NCBI GenBank assembly: GCA_965220345.1
Contig: OZ244822.1
Location: forward strand, 2,108,001-2,172,000
DNA length: 64,000 nucleotides
From: Aldehydirespirator sp965220345
GTDB taxonomy: Bacteria > Actinomycetota > Acidimicrobiia > Acidimicrobiales > Aldehydirespiratoraceae
Direction of reading: 5' to 3'
Below the pieces are notes generated by a model. It saw nothing but the letters and a program-made list of their open reading frames with translations, did not search any database and was not told the origin of the DNA. Positions 49,999 to 58,573 of this stretch are shown here, piece by piece. Both the position numbers and the translations under genes were made by a program. Positions within the stretch are counted from its first letter, which is position 1, and each line of letters opens with the position of its first letter.

Positions 49999-51180
49999 AT
50001 GGCTCACACAGAACCGCTTCAAGAAATCTCAGTTCAAGAAATCTCTGAGCCGGTGCTTCCGGCCTACGGCGGCGGATGCGTGAGCGACATCGTGCCTGCG
50101 CTATTGGGCTATGACTCAGAAGTGGGCCATGTTTCTAAAAACCCAGCAGGCACTAGAGCCATCGGAGTTGTGGGACCTCTGCTTGCAGAAGTATTTGAGG
50201 CTCGTGCCGTGGTGCTGCTGGTGCTTGATGGGCTTGGTGCTGAGCAGTTAGCTGAACGCACGAATGTGGCACCAACCCTAAACGAGATGTTCGCCGACAC
50301 CATTACCACAGTTGCGCCGAGTACCACAGCCTCGGCACTCACCTCAATCGCCACCGGAGTCGGGGTGGGAGAACACGGCATCGTTGGTTACCGCATCCAC
50401 ACCTCCGCAGGCAATCTCAACGTCCTCAGCTGGAGAACCCCGCAGGGCAGCAGCCTGGAAAGTCACCCACCCGAGCGCCTGCAACCGGTCGCCACTTTCG
50501 GCGGTCAGCGCCCGCCGGTGCTGCAAAACAGTGCCTACAACAAAACCGGTTTCAGTCGCGCTTATCTGGGCGACTCTCGCCGCACGGGCTACAAACTGCT
50601 TTCGAGTCTGGCAGTCGAGGTGCGACACCTGCTGGCGCAAGGAGAGTCGTTTGTTTACGCCTACTACGAAGGCATGGACTTAGTCGCTCACGAGTACGGC
50701 TTTGGCGAACATTACGAGGCCGAGTTGCGGGTCTGCGATCAGCTAATGGCCGACCTGCTGATGGCTGTGCCTCGCGGTACGGCTGTGGTCGCCACATCCG
50801 ATCACGGCTTAGTGGACTGCACTGGTGGTGTCTTGCAGATTGATCGCAGCGTGCTCGACTGTTCAGCAGGGGAATCAGGAGAACCTCGCTTCCGCTGGCT
50901 GCACGCCCGACAAGGCCGCCGAAATGACCTGCATCAGGCGGCGTTGGATGTTCACGGCAGTCAGGCTTGGGTTCGAACCGCTGATGAGATCATTGACGAG
51001 GGTTGGCTGGGGCCAGTTGTCACGGACGCTGCCAGGTCCAGGCTGGGGGACGTAGCGCTGGCAGCTCGCGATAACTGGGCATTTGAGTATTCCCAACAAT
51101 ACAAGAGCAAACTCGTCGGGCGTCACGGTTCTTTGACTTCTGCTGAGATGCTGGTTCCGCTGCTGATTCACTCCCCCTAA
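49999..51180 (+). CDS. Alkaline phosphatase superfamily protein, nucleotide pyrophosphatase/phosphodiesterase type
   Basis: 393 residues. Metal-dependent hydrolase fold: first metal Asp in VLLVLDGLGAE, nucleophile Thr in PSTTASALTSIATGVGVGEHGIVGY, second site YEGMDLVAHEYG, and ATSDHGLVD, with a late His in VGRHGSL. The substrate is unknown; family members cleave phosphodiesters of nucleotides or lipids. No signal peptide, so apparently cytosolic. The N-terminus has a 15-bp in-frame duplication (LQEISVQEIS), suggesting the true start could be the later ATG-less region, but ATG 49999 is the only good one. Divergent from the Rrf2 gene. Confidence 0.88.
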   Translation: MAHTEPLQEISVQEISEPVLPAYGGGCVSDIVPALLGYDSEVGHVSKNPAGTRAIGVVGPLLAEVFEARAVVLLVLDGLGAEQLAERTNVAPTLNEMFADTITTVAPSTTASALTSIATGVGVGEHGIVGYRIHTSAGNLNVLSWRTPQGSSLESHPPERLQPVATFGGQRPPVLQNSAYNKTGFSRAYLGDSRRTGYKLLSSLAVEVRHLLAQGESFVYAYYEGMDLVAHEYGFGEHYEAELRVCDQLMADLLMAVPRGTAVVATSDHGLVDCTGGVLQIDRSVLDCSAGESGEPRFRWLHARQGRRNDLHQAALDVHGSQAWVRTADEIIDEGWLGPVVTDAARSRLGDVALAARDNWAFEYSQQYKSKLVGRHGSLTSAEMLVPLLIHSP

Positions 51181-51323
51181 CGCTTCCAAGCACTGCGGAC
51201 TCTCTAGGAGATATCTGCTGGTTCCTATCAAAGAGATCAAGTCGATGCCTGCGCGAGGTTGTTGGTGCCGTTACGGTTGCAGGCAGGACCTGGCACTCAG
51301 ACCCCAACTTTGCAAGGAGACTT

Positions 51324-51956
51324 GTGGACGAACACACCACTACCACGACCACCACGAACAACAGCAACAACGCCAAAAATACCAGACGTTCTGACAAAAA
51401 ATCCGTAGAGAACCCTGCTGAGAACCAAGCAGAGTTGCAAGAAGTGCTTGCCCCAGAGGTGGTGGCGCTCGCCTCAGACGATGCCGAAGAGAGCAGCGAA
51501 GCCAGCGAGATCAACGAGACGATCGATCATCCCGCCAAAGTGATGCGAATCGGCACCATGCTCAAACAGCTGCTGGCTGAGGTTCGATCCACCGATCTAG
51601 ACGAAGCCAGCCGTCAGCGGCTTCGTGAGATCTACGAAACTTCAGTGACCGAGGTAGGCGCGGCATTGTCACCAGATTTGCGTGAGGAGCTGGGACGGCT
51701 AGCTTCGCCTTTCGAGCAAGCCGAAGCGCCCTCCGCTGGCGAGCTGCAGATCGCCAAAGCACAGCTCGTGGGCTGGCTTGAAGGTCTCATTCAGGGCATG
51801 AAGGCGATGTTGCTGGCTCAGCAGATGAACGCTCACCAGCAGCTTCAAGCGATGCGAGGCGAGCTGCAGCCAGCTCCTGACTTATCAGCTTCTGAAATAT
51901 ATTCGACAGTCCCGTCCGAAGACGACAACGACAGCCGTCACGGTACTTATCTTTAA
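51324..51956 (+). CDS. bpa: Bacterial proteasome activator Bpa (DUF2587)
   Basis: 210 residues. ATP-independent ring-forming activator of the actinobacterial 20S proteasome. GTG start with AAGGAG 6 nt upstream. A Thr/Asn-rich N-terminus (TTTTTTTNNSNN) is followed by the four-helix core (about 68-175: HPAKVMRIGTMLKQLLAEVRSTDLDEASRQRLREIYETSVTEV; LVGWLEGLIQGMKAMLLAQQM). The C-terminus GTYL resembles the GQYL tail that docks into the proteasome alpha-ring. This implies that proteasome genes exist elsewhere in the genome. Confidence 0.9.
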   Translation: MDEHTTTTTTTNNSNNAKNTRRSDKKSVENPAENQAELQEVLAPEVVALASDDAEESSEASEINETIDHPAKVMRIGTMLKQLLAEVRSTDLDEASRQRLREIYETSVTEVGAALSPDLREELGRLASPFEQAEAPSAGELQIAKAQLVGWLEGLIQGMKAMLLAQQMNAHQQLQAMRGELQPAPDLSASEIYSTVPSEDDNDSRHGTYL

Positions 51957-52001
51957 CCAGCCAGATAAACAGCCAATAAGCAGCCAGCTAGACAGCCAAC
52001 T
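51955..52001 (+). repeat. Degenerate 12-13-bp repeats before dnaE
   Basis: Four copies of an ACAGCCA-type unit (CAGCCAGATAAA, CAGCCAATAAG, CAGCCAGCTAGA, CAGCCAACT) fill the bpa-dnaE spacer. Confidence 0.6.
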
Positions 52002-52003
52002 CA

Positions 52004-55000
52004 ATGCCCGACTCTTTCGTTCACCTTCACACACACACCGAATACTCAATACTTGATGGTGCCTCTCGACTTGACGATCTGATCGCTGCGGCTGCCGCCG
52101 ATGGTCAGCCTGCTCTGGGCATAACCGACCACGGCAACATGTACGGGGTGCTGGACTTCTATCGCAAGTGTTCAGAGCACAACATCAAGCCGATCATCGG
52201 GATGGAGGCTTACATGGCGCACGAATCGCGTCATGAGCGCCCGGCCCGCCGCGGGACGCTTGACGATGCTGGCGGTGACACCGACAGCGGCAAGCTCTAC
52301 TACCACCTGACCCTGCTGGCCACCAACAACACCGGCTACAAGAACCTGATCAAAGTCGCCAGCCGAGCGTTTCTAGAGGGCTATTACTACAAGCCGCGTT
52401 GCGACTGGGAGACGCTTGGTGACCACTGCGAAGGGCTGATCGCCACCACAGGCTGTTTGGGGGGTCAAGTTCCTCAGGCTCTGCTACGCGGCAACCCCGA
52501 AGAAGCGCTCAAAAAAGCCGCCCGTTTTCAAGAGATTTTCGGTCGTGAGAACTATTTCGTTGAGATGCAAGACCACGGCATTCCCGAGCAGCATCAAATC
52601 AATCCGCAACTCTTAGAGATCGCCCGCACCCTTAAGGCACCTTTGCTGGCCACCAACGACAGTCACTACACACATCGTCACGATGCTGAAGCTCATGACG
52701 CTTTGCTGTGCGTGCAAACCGGTTCGCTGCTCACCGACAAGAACCGCCTCAAGTTTCATGGTGACTCCCATTACCTCAAATCCGCAGCAGAGATGCAGCA
52801 TCTGTTCTCCGACATTCCCGATGCTTGTCGCAACACTCTGGACATAGCTGACCGATGTGAGGTGAGTATTGAGTTCGGTGTTCCTCAGCTTCCGCATTTT
52901 GAGGTGCCCGAGGGCTTCAATGACGATGCTGAATATTTACATCATCTCACCATGGCTGGAGCTCGTGAACGTTGGGGTGATCCACTTCCGACTCAGGTGG
53001 CTGAGCGGCTGGCCTTTGAGCTGGAAGTCATTACCAACATGGGGTTCGCCTCGTATTTTTTGATCACCTGGGATTTGATCTCTTATGCGCGCCGTAGCGG
53101 CATTCGTGTCGGCCCGGGAAGAGGTTCAGCAGCAGGATGTGCAGTCGCTTACAGCCTGCGCATCACTGACCTTGACCCGATCCGTTACGACTTGCTGTTT
53201 GAGCGTTTTCTGAACCCGTCGCGAGTGTCGATGCCCGACATTGACATGGATTTTGACTCGCGCTACCGCGACGAGGTGATTAATTACGCCGCTGACCGCT
53301 ACGGGCGCGATCATGTGGCTCAGATCATCACCTTCAGCAGCATCAAAGCCCGTGCCGCGGTCAAAGATGCCGCGCGAGTGCTGGGGCATTCGCCTTCTCT
53401 CGGCGACCGCATCGCAAAAGCCATGCCGCCGCTGATTCTGGGCCGTGACACGCCACTGCAGTACTGCTTCGAGGATTCTGAAATCCATCACGATGGCTAT
53501 CTAGCAGCCGCCGAACTACGCCAGATGTACAAAGACGAAGAAGATGTTGCACAGGTGGTGGACACTGCTCGTGGGCTTGAGGGTATGCGACGCCAAGACA
53601 GCATCCACGCAGCAGCGGTGGTGATCACGCCTCAGCCGCTGACCGAATACATGCCCATCCAGCGCAAACCCAGTTCCAGCAAGAACCCTGAAGACGCACC
53701 GATCGTTACCCAATATGAGATGCACGGCGTTGAAGACCTCGGACTATTGAAGATGGACTTTCTGGGGTTGCGCAACCTTGATGTCATTAGTGACACTCTT
53801 GAGTTGATAGCCGGAACTCGCGGCATCGAAGTGGACATCGACAACGTCGACCTGGATGATGATGCCACCTTTGAGATGCTGCGCAAAGGCGACACCAGCG
53901 GGGTTTTTCAGCTTGAGAACCCGTCGGTGCGTTCGCTGATTCAGTCGCTCGCTCCGACCGCCTTCGATGATATTTGTGCTCTGGTTGCGCTGTATCGCCC
54001 TGGTCCGATGGCGGCGAACATGCACAACGACTATGCCGAGCGCAAGAACAGTCGCCGCCCAGTGGAATATTTTCACGATGATGCAGCCGAACTGCTAGCC
54101 GACACCTACGGGCTGATGATCTATCAAGAGAGTGTGATGCGGGTGGCTCAGCGCTTTGCTGGCTATTCGTTGGCCGAAGCCGACAATCTTCGCAAAGCCA
54201 TGGGCAAGAAGATTCGCGCAGCTATGGCCGCCGAGGAGGAAAAATTCGTGGCGGGCGTGGAGCAAAGCGGCTATGGGAAGGAACTGGGTGCTGATCTGTT
54301 CAAGATCATTGCACAGTTTGCCGACTACGCCTTCAACAAGAGCCACAGCTACGGCTACGGCTATGTTGCCTACCAGACTGCTTATCTCAAAGCCAACTAT
54401 CCCGTGGAATACTTGGCTGCTTTGCTGACTAGCAACAAGCGCCGACTGGACAGTATTTCGGTGTATCTAAATGACTGCCGTTTGCGGGGTATTGAGGTGC
54501 AGGTTCCTGATGTAAACCGTTCGTCGTCGGACTTCACGCCGCTGCCTGCACAAGTCGCTTTGAAGGTTCCAGCTCAGTCTGGGTCTGCTCAGGATGGCTT
54601 GGATCAACCGGGCCTGGGCCACCAGGGCTTGAAGAATCAGGGTCCGGGGCAACCGGGGCTGAGTCAGCAGGGCCTGGGCCTCGGTCAAATTGTCTACGGT
54701 CTATCGGCGGTGCGCAACGTTGGGCAGGGTGTTGTGGAGCGGATAGTCAACGAACGCGAAGCCAACGGCCCTTACGAGTCCTTCGTTGATTTCGTGGAGC
54801 GTGTCGATGTGGACATCCTCAACAAGCGCACAGTCGAGTCGCTCATCAAGGCGGGAGCTTTTGATTCTCTGGGCCATCCCCGTCAAGGTCTGATGCAGGT
54901 GTATGAAACGATCATCGACCAAACGATCCGTGTGCGGCGCGAGCATGACGCTGGTGTTATATCGCTGTTCGGTGAGCAGGAGGGACCGTCCTTTGATGAC

Positions 55001-55672
55001 CGTCCCGAAATCAGCGACATCGAATACGACCGCATGCAGAAACTGGCCTACGAAAAAGATCTGCTCGGTCTCTATGTGTCGGATCACCCGCTTAGGGGCC
55101 TAGAGGCGCGGGTTCGACGACTCGCCGATTGCACTATCGGCGAAATGATGTCAGCAACGCCATCAGGTGACCGTCCCGACTTTTTGAGCGTGGGCGGAGT
55201 GATCACCGGCCTCAATCGTCGTGTGACCCGCAAGGGTGACCCTATGGCCAGTTTTTTGTTGGAAGACCTTGAAGACAAGGTTGAGGTTTTGGTGTTCCCG
55301 AAGTCCATGGCCGAGCACGGCGCAAAACTGGCCGACGATGCCATTGTTGTGGTGCGGGGTCGCTTCGATTCTCAGCAGGACGCTCCTCGGCTGGTTGCCA
55401 GCAACATAGAAGTGGTTCAAGCTCTTATCGAAGACGATCCGCCTCCGCCTATGCCACTGCGGATCCTGTTGTCGCCATCGCATCAGAGCGAACAGAACCT
55501 CAACGAACTCAAGTCGTTGCTGCTAGCTCATCCCGGTTCGGCGCTGGTCGAGTTGCTGCTAGATGGACAGGGGGTAGCGCGCCTGCCAGCAAATTTTGCG
55601 GTGGATACGTCTAAGGGTTTGCCCGCAGAACTGCGCGAATTGCTAGGAGCAACAGCCATAGCGAGCTTGTAA
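52004..55672 (+). CDS. dnaE: DNA polymerase III alpha subunit
   Basis: 1222 residues; replicative polymerase (DnaE1 type). N-terminal PHP domain with all metal residues apparent (HLHTHTEYSILDGAS, ITDHGNMYG, TNDSHYTHRHD), palm with the catalytic Asp residues in MPDIDMDFDSRYRD, GPGRGSAAGCAVAY, fingers, HhH and C-terminal OB domain. Between palm/finger region and the HhH region (about residues 856-895) lies a Gln/Gly/Leu-rich insertion built of QPGLGHQGLKNQGPGQPG-type repeats, absent from usual DnaE. No good Shine-Dalgarno sequence precedes the ATG. Neighbours bpa and the unknown 222-aa gene are not functionally linked. Confidence 0.97.
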   Translation: MPDSFVHLHTHTEYSILDGASRLDDLIAAAAADGQPALGITDHGNMYGVLDFYRKCSEHNIKPIIGMEAYMAHESRHERPARRGTLDDAGGDTDSGKLYYHLTLLATNNTGYKNLIKVASRAFLEGYYYKPRCDWETLGDHCEGLIATTGCLGGQVPQALLRGNPEEALKKAARFQEIFGRENYFVEMQDHGIPEQHQINPQLLEIARTLKAPLLATNDSHYTHRHDAEAHDALLCVQTGSLLTDKNRLKFHGDSHYLKSAAEMQHLFSDIPDACRNTLDIADRCEVSIEFGVPQLPHFEVPEGFNDDAEYLHHLTMAGARERWGDPLPTQVAERLAFELEVITNMGFASYFLITWDLISYARRSGIRVGPGRGSAAGCAVAYSLRITDLDPIRYDLLFERFLNPSRVSMPDIDMDFDSRYRDEVINYAADRYGRDHVAQIITFSSIKARAAVKDAARVLGHSPSLGDRIAKAMPPLILGRDTPLQYCFEDSEIHHDGYLAAAELRQMYKDEEDVAQVVDTARGLEGMRRQDSIHAAAVVITPQPLTEYMPIQRKPSSSKNPEDAPIVTQYEMHGVEDLGLLKMDFLGLRNLDVISDTLELIAGTRGIEVDIDNVDLDDDATFEMLRKGDTSGVFQLENPSVRSLIQSLAPTAFDDICALVALYRPGPMAANMHNDYAERKNSRRPVEYFHDDAAELLADTYGLMIYQESVMRVAQRFAGYSLAEADNLRKAMGKKIRAAMAAEEEKFVAGVEQSGYGKELGADLFKIIAQFADYAFNKSHSYGYGYVAYQTAYLKANYPVEYLAALLTSNKRRLDSISVYLNDCRLRGIEVQVPDVNRSSSDFTPLPAQVALKVPAQSGSAQDGLDQPGLGHQGLKNQGPGQPGLSQQGLGLGQIVYGLSAVRNVGQGVVERIVNEREANGPYESFVDFVERVDVDILNKRTVESLIKAGAFDSLGHPRQGLMQVYETIIDQTIRVRREHDAGVISLFGEQEGPSFDDRPEISDIEYDRMQKLAYEKDLLGLYVSDHPLRGLEARVRRLADCTIGEMMSATPSGDRPDFLSVGGVITGLNRRVTRKGDPMASFLLEDLEDKVEVLVFPKSMAEHGAKLADDAIVVVRGRFDSQQDAPRLVASNIEVVQALIEDDPPPPMPLRILLSPSHQSEQNLNELKSLLLAHPGSALVELLLDGQGVARLPANFAVDTSKGLPAELRELLGATAIASL
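54576..54690 (+). repeat. dnaE: Coding repeat insertion in dnaE
   Basis: Successive 12-15-bp variants of CAGGGCCTG/CAACCGGGCCTG code a Q-x-G-L repeat of about 35 residues. Confidence 0.65.
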
Positions 55673-55706
55673 AGAAGCAAATCCAAGCTCTAAGGTTGCG
55701 AAAAGG

Positions 55707-55733
55707 CTGCGCTCCCCTGAGACTAGAGCGCAG
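55707..55733 (+). other. Stem-loop after dnaE
   Basis: CTGCGCTC - 11 nt - GAGCGCAG, eight perfect pairs. There is no U-run behind it. It could end dnaE transcription poorly or be part of the leader of the next gene. Confidence 0.45.
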
Positions 55734-55765
55734 GGTACGGGCGACCAAAAAGGTGGAACGCGGCC

Positions 55766-56434
55766 ATGGCAATCACGATCGAGACCAGAGATTGCAGCGG
55801 GCTTGGTGACTCAGATTTTGTTGAGATGGCCGACCTCTGCGCTGTCTCATCTAGCGCTTATGAAGTGGGCTCTCTCTCCAAGCAAGCCGAAGCTTGGGTT
55901 TTGCTGACCGAAGCCCGAGACAACGGCAAGCTGCGCGGCTTCTCTTTTTGCACACTGGAACGCATCGGAGGTACTCCCTGCGTTCTGATCGGTGCTGGGC
56001 ACACCTGCCGCACCACACGGCGCGACACGGTTCTGCGCGGCATCCTCACCGATCAGTTTCGTCGAGCGGCTACGTCCTTTCCCGACGAGGACGTGCTAAT
56101 CGGTATGCAGATCAACGATCCTGGCGCTTTCGAAGCTTTCAAAACTGTTCATGATGTGGTTCCTCGTCCTGATCACAAAGCAACAGGCGAGGAGCGAGCC
56201 TGGGGTCGTCGTTTAGCCAAGCGTTTCGGTATCGGATCACTCAGCTACGACGATCGTAGTTTCACCACCCGCGGCAAAGGTCAGCCCGCCGTGATGCTTG
56301 ACCACACGAGCCTCAAACCCGAGAAGATCCCAGCCGAAATAGTCGAACTGCTGAGCGGTCTCGCCCGAGATCAGGGCGATACTCTGATTGTGCATGGCTG
56401 GGTGACGGCTGAGGAGATCGAGAAGCTGCTCTAG
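55766..56434 (+). CDS. Conserved-looking hypothetical protein, 222 aa
   Basis: I do not recognise it with certainty. Mixed alpha/beta soluble protein, no signal peptide or membrane segment. The first 125 residues (SDFVEMADLCAVSSSAYEVGSL; AWVLLTEARDNGKLRGFSFCTLERIGGTPCVLIGAGH) vaguely resemble an acyltransferase (GNAT-like) fold, which is a guess. The C-terminus ends in a helical HGWVTAEEIEKLL. ATG with AAAGGTGG 9 nt upstream. Codon usage is like its neighbours. The nitroreductase gene follows after 63 bp and might be cotranscribed. Confidence 0.7.
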   Translation: MAITIETRDCSGLGDSDFVEMADLCAVSSSAYEVGSLSKQAEAWVLLTEARDNGKLRGFSFCTLERIGGTPCVLIGAGHTCRTTRRDTVLRGILTDQFRRAATSFPDEDVLIGMQINDPGAFEAFKTVHDVVPRPDHKATGEERAWGRRLAKRFGIGSLSYDDRSFTTRGKGQPAVMLDHTSLKPEKIPAEIVELLSGLARDQGDTLIVHGWVTAEEIEKLL

Positions 56435-56497
56435 CTGCAAGCTTTTTGGCTGCAAGCATTAAGGCCGCGCCGTCGTGAATATCCGGCGGGGTGATTG

Positions 56498-57097
56498 ATG
56501 GATCTTCAGCAGGCTGTGCGGACTCGCCGCATGGTGCGTTCGTTCACCTCTCAAGCGGTTGCGTCAGCGGTAGTTGACGAGATCTGTGATCTTGCACGAC
56601 GAGCGCCGTCGGCGGGTAACACGGCTGCTGTTGAGTTTCTTGTGCTTGAAGGCGATGACACGATGGCGTATTGGGATGTGACGCTGCCCGCCGAAAGACG
56701 CGACGGGTTTGCTTGGCCAACTCTGTTGAACGCGCCAGTGCTGGTGTTGTTGTGGACCAACCCGGACGCTTATGTGTCTCGTTACCGCGAAGCAGACAAA
56801 GCTCACACCGGTTTGGGCGCAGGTGAAGCAGCCTGGGTGGTGCCTTACTGGTTTGTTGACAGCGGTGCTGTGATGATGAACATGCTGTTAGCAGCCCAAG
56901 ACCGGGGATTAGGCGCTGCTTTCTTCGGGATGTTCGATCATGTGGAGGCGGTGCGAACACGCTTCGGAGTGCCGAAGGGATGGCAAGGTGTGGGCACGGT
57001 AGCTATCGGCCGTCGTCACAGCGATGACCGCCCCAGCCGTTCGGCGGCTCGTGGCCGCCCCCCGCTAGATGAGGTGATACATCGCGGTCGCTGGTAG
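56498..57097 (+). CDS. Nitroreductase family protein
   Basis: 199 residues. FMN-dependent oxidoreductase fold. N-terminal AVRTRRMVRSFTSQAV (FMN phosphate-binding Arg residues), LARRAPSAGNTAA, then MMNMLLAAQDRGLGAAFFGMF and the C-terminal VPKGWQGVGTVAIGRR. Likely dimeric and NAD(P)H-dependent; substrate unknown. ATG 56498 is preceded by a TTG codon one position earlier and a GGCGGGG stretch. Confidence 0.9.
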   Translation: MDLQQAVRTRRMVRSFTSQAVASAVVDEICDLARRAPSAGNTAAVEFLVLEGDDTMAYWDVTLPAERRDGFAWPTLLNAPVLVLLWTNPDAYVSRYREADKAHTGLGAGEAAWVVPYWFVDSGAVMMNMLLAAQDRGLGAAFFGMFDHVEAVRTRFGVPKGWQGVGTVAIGRRHSDDRPSRSAARGRPPLDEVIHRGRW

Positions 57098-57213
57098 AGC
57101 CGGCGTTGTCGTTGGGAATCACAAACGGAGTCTCTCGGCTGGACGGGTTACCTCAGGCTGGCAAGCATTCGTGTGGCCTAGCAGTAATTAGCAAACCGAA
57201 AATGTATTTATCC

Positions 57214-57246
57214 TTGAAAATCTGAATAATCTTGGCGGATTTTCAA
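57214..57246. promoter_or_regulatory. 9-bp perfect inverted repeat in AT-rich spacer
   Basis: TTGAAAATC - 15 nt - GATTTTCAA, in a locally AT-rich stretch of the 279-bp spacer before the AAA ATPase gene. Center spacing suits a dimeric DNA-binding protein; the binding protein is unknown. The spacer otherwise holds only a 14-codon ORF (57262) I consider chance. Confidence 0.45.
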
Positions 57247-57376
57247 TGATAAAGTAGGGGAGTGTCATCTCAGCATCACCACGGCCAAAGCAACGATCTC
57301 TCGTGATCGCAGCAGCGAACGCAGCCGACTCTCGCGGTGCTTTGTGCGATGTTGCTTGCGGATTTGATTGCAGCCG

Positions 57377-58573
57377 ATGGGCAGTGTCGTGACTGCGCCA
57401 GTGAACTTTTCTGACTTTTTTGTGGAGCGGCCTGCTGAGGTCGAAGCGTTGCGAGCCGCTGTGAAACGGTCACCTGTGACGCTGCTCACTGGGCCCCGAC
57501 AGGCGGGCAAGTCGTCTTTGGTGCGGCGTGTGATTGCCCCTTCCCCTGAGTCAGTGTTTGACTTGGAGGATTATCGAGACATTGCACGGCTCGCTGATCC
57601 GATGCTCGCTCTGATGGATCGTGGTGAACCCATCGTGATCGATGAGGCTCAGCGGATGCCGGATCTTTTTGCTTCTCTCAGGGTGCTCGTTGATGAGAAC
57701 CGTCGCCCGGGTCGCTTCGTGGTGCTCGGCAGCGCTTCACCAGAGTTGACTGGCTTGGGTGCCGAGTCTCTGGCGGGCAGGGTGACGCAGCTGGAGCTGT
57801 CAGGTTTGCGTCTCGCCGATGTCGGTGTTGATCGGTTTGATGATTTGTGGCTGCGTGGGGGACTGCCAGAGTCGCTGCTCGCCACCGATGATCATGCCTC
57901 GAACGCTTGGCGTGATGACTACATCGCTACTTTCCTAGAGCGAGATCTGGCAGGTTTTGGCTTCCGTTTTCCAGCAACTACTACGCGACGTTTCTGGACG
58001 ATGCTCGCGCACTATCACGGCCAGACTTGGAACGCTGCGGAGATCGCTCGTTCGATTGATGTTTCAGCGACAACAGTGCGTCGGCTTCTCGATGCTCTCA
58101 CCGATGCGCTGGTGGTGCGTCAGTTGCCGCCCTGGTTCACCAATATGGCTAAGCGGCAAGTCAAATCTCCCCGTGTTTATGTGCGTGACAGCGGCTTGTT
58201 GCACCGACTATTGGGTATCGGCAGTCGCCTAGAACTTGAACGCCATCCCAAACTAGGAGCGAGCTGGGAAGGCATGGTGGTTGAGCAGCTTCTTATCCGT
58301 TATGGCTCTGCGACGGCGGCCTTCTGGTCAACTCACAGTGGTGCCGAAATTGATCTGCGTCTCGAAATCGGTGGCAGAGTCCTCGGCTTCGAGATCAAAC
58401 GCACTGACCGTCCCAGAGTCACCAAGTCAATGCACAGCGCTCTAGCCGATCTCAAACTTGACCATCTCTTCGTAGCTCATGCAGGCAATCATCGCTTCGC
58501 ACTAACGGATCAGATAACAGCGATCCCCGCCACTGACCTACTAATCAACCACAATCCCCTAGCAACCCCTTAG
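57377..58573 (+). CDS. AAA family ATPase with DUF4143 domain
   Basis: 398 residues from ATG 57377 (TTG 57368 is an alternative). Walker A LTGPRQAGKSSLVRRV, Walker B GEPIVIDEAQRMPDLF, sensor LGSASPEL, then a winged-helix segment (WNAAEIARSIDVSATTVRRLLDALTDALVVRQLPPW) and C-terminal DUF4143 with a restriction-enzyme-like core (GASWEGMVVEQLL; THSGAEIDLRLEIGGRVLGFEIKRT). Such proteins are widespread and mobile; function is unknown, and links to toxin-like or defence modules are only suggested. Its 3' end overlaps the convergent HNH gene by 4 bp. First gene of the accessory block. Confidence 0.88.
   Translation: MGSVVTAPVNFSDFFVERPAEVEALRAAVKRSPVTLLTGPRQAGKSSLVRRVIAPSPESVFDLEDYRDIARLADPMLALMDRGEPIVIDEAQRMPDLFASLRVLVDENRRPGRFVVLGSASPELTGLGAESLAGRVTQLELSGLRLADVGVDRFDDLWLRGGLPESLLATDDHASNAWRDDYIATFLERDLAGFGFRFPATTTRRFWTMLAHYHGQTWNAAEIARSIDVSATTVRRLLDALTDALVVRQLPPWFTNMAKRQVKSPRVYVRDSGLLHRLLGIGSRLELERHPKLGASWEGMVVEQLLIRYGSATAAFWSTHSGAEIDLRLEIGGRVLGFEIKRTDRPRVTKSMHSALADLKLDHLFVAHAGNHRFALTDQITAIPATDLLINHNPLATP

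Noticed and set aside
57262..57306. 14-codon His-rich leader peptide (SSQHHHGQSNDLS type) before the AAA ATPase
   Set aside because: The only G-rich ribosome-binding-like sequence touches the GTG directly, no attenuator structure follows, and the downstream gene has no tie to histidine.
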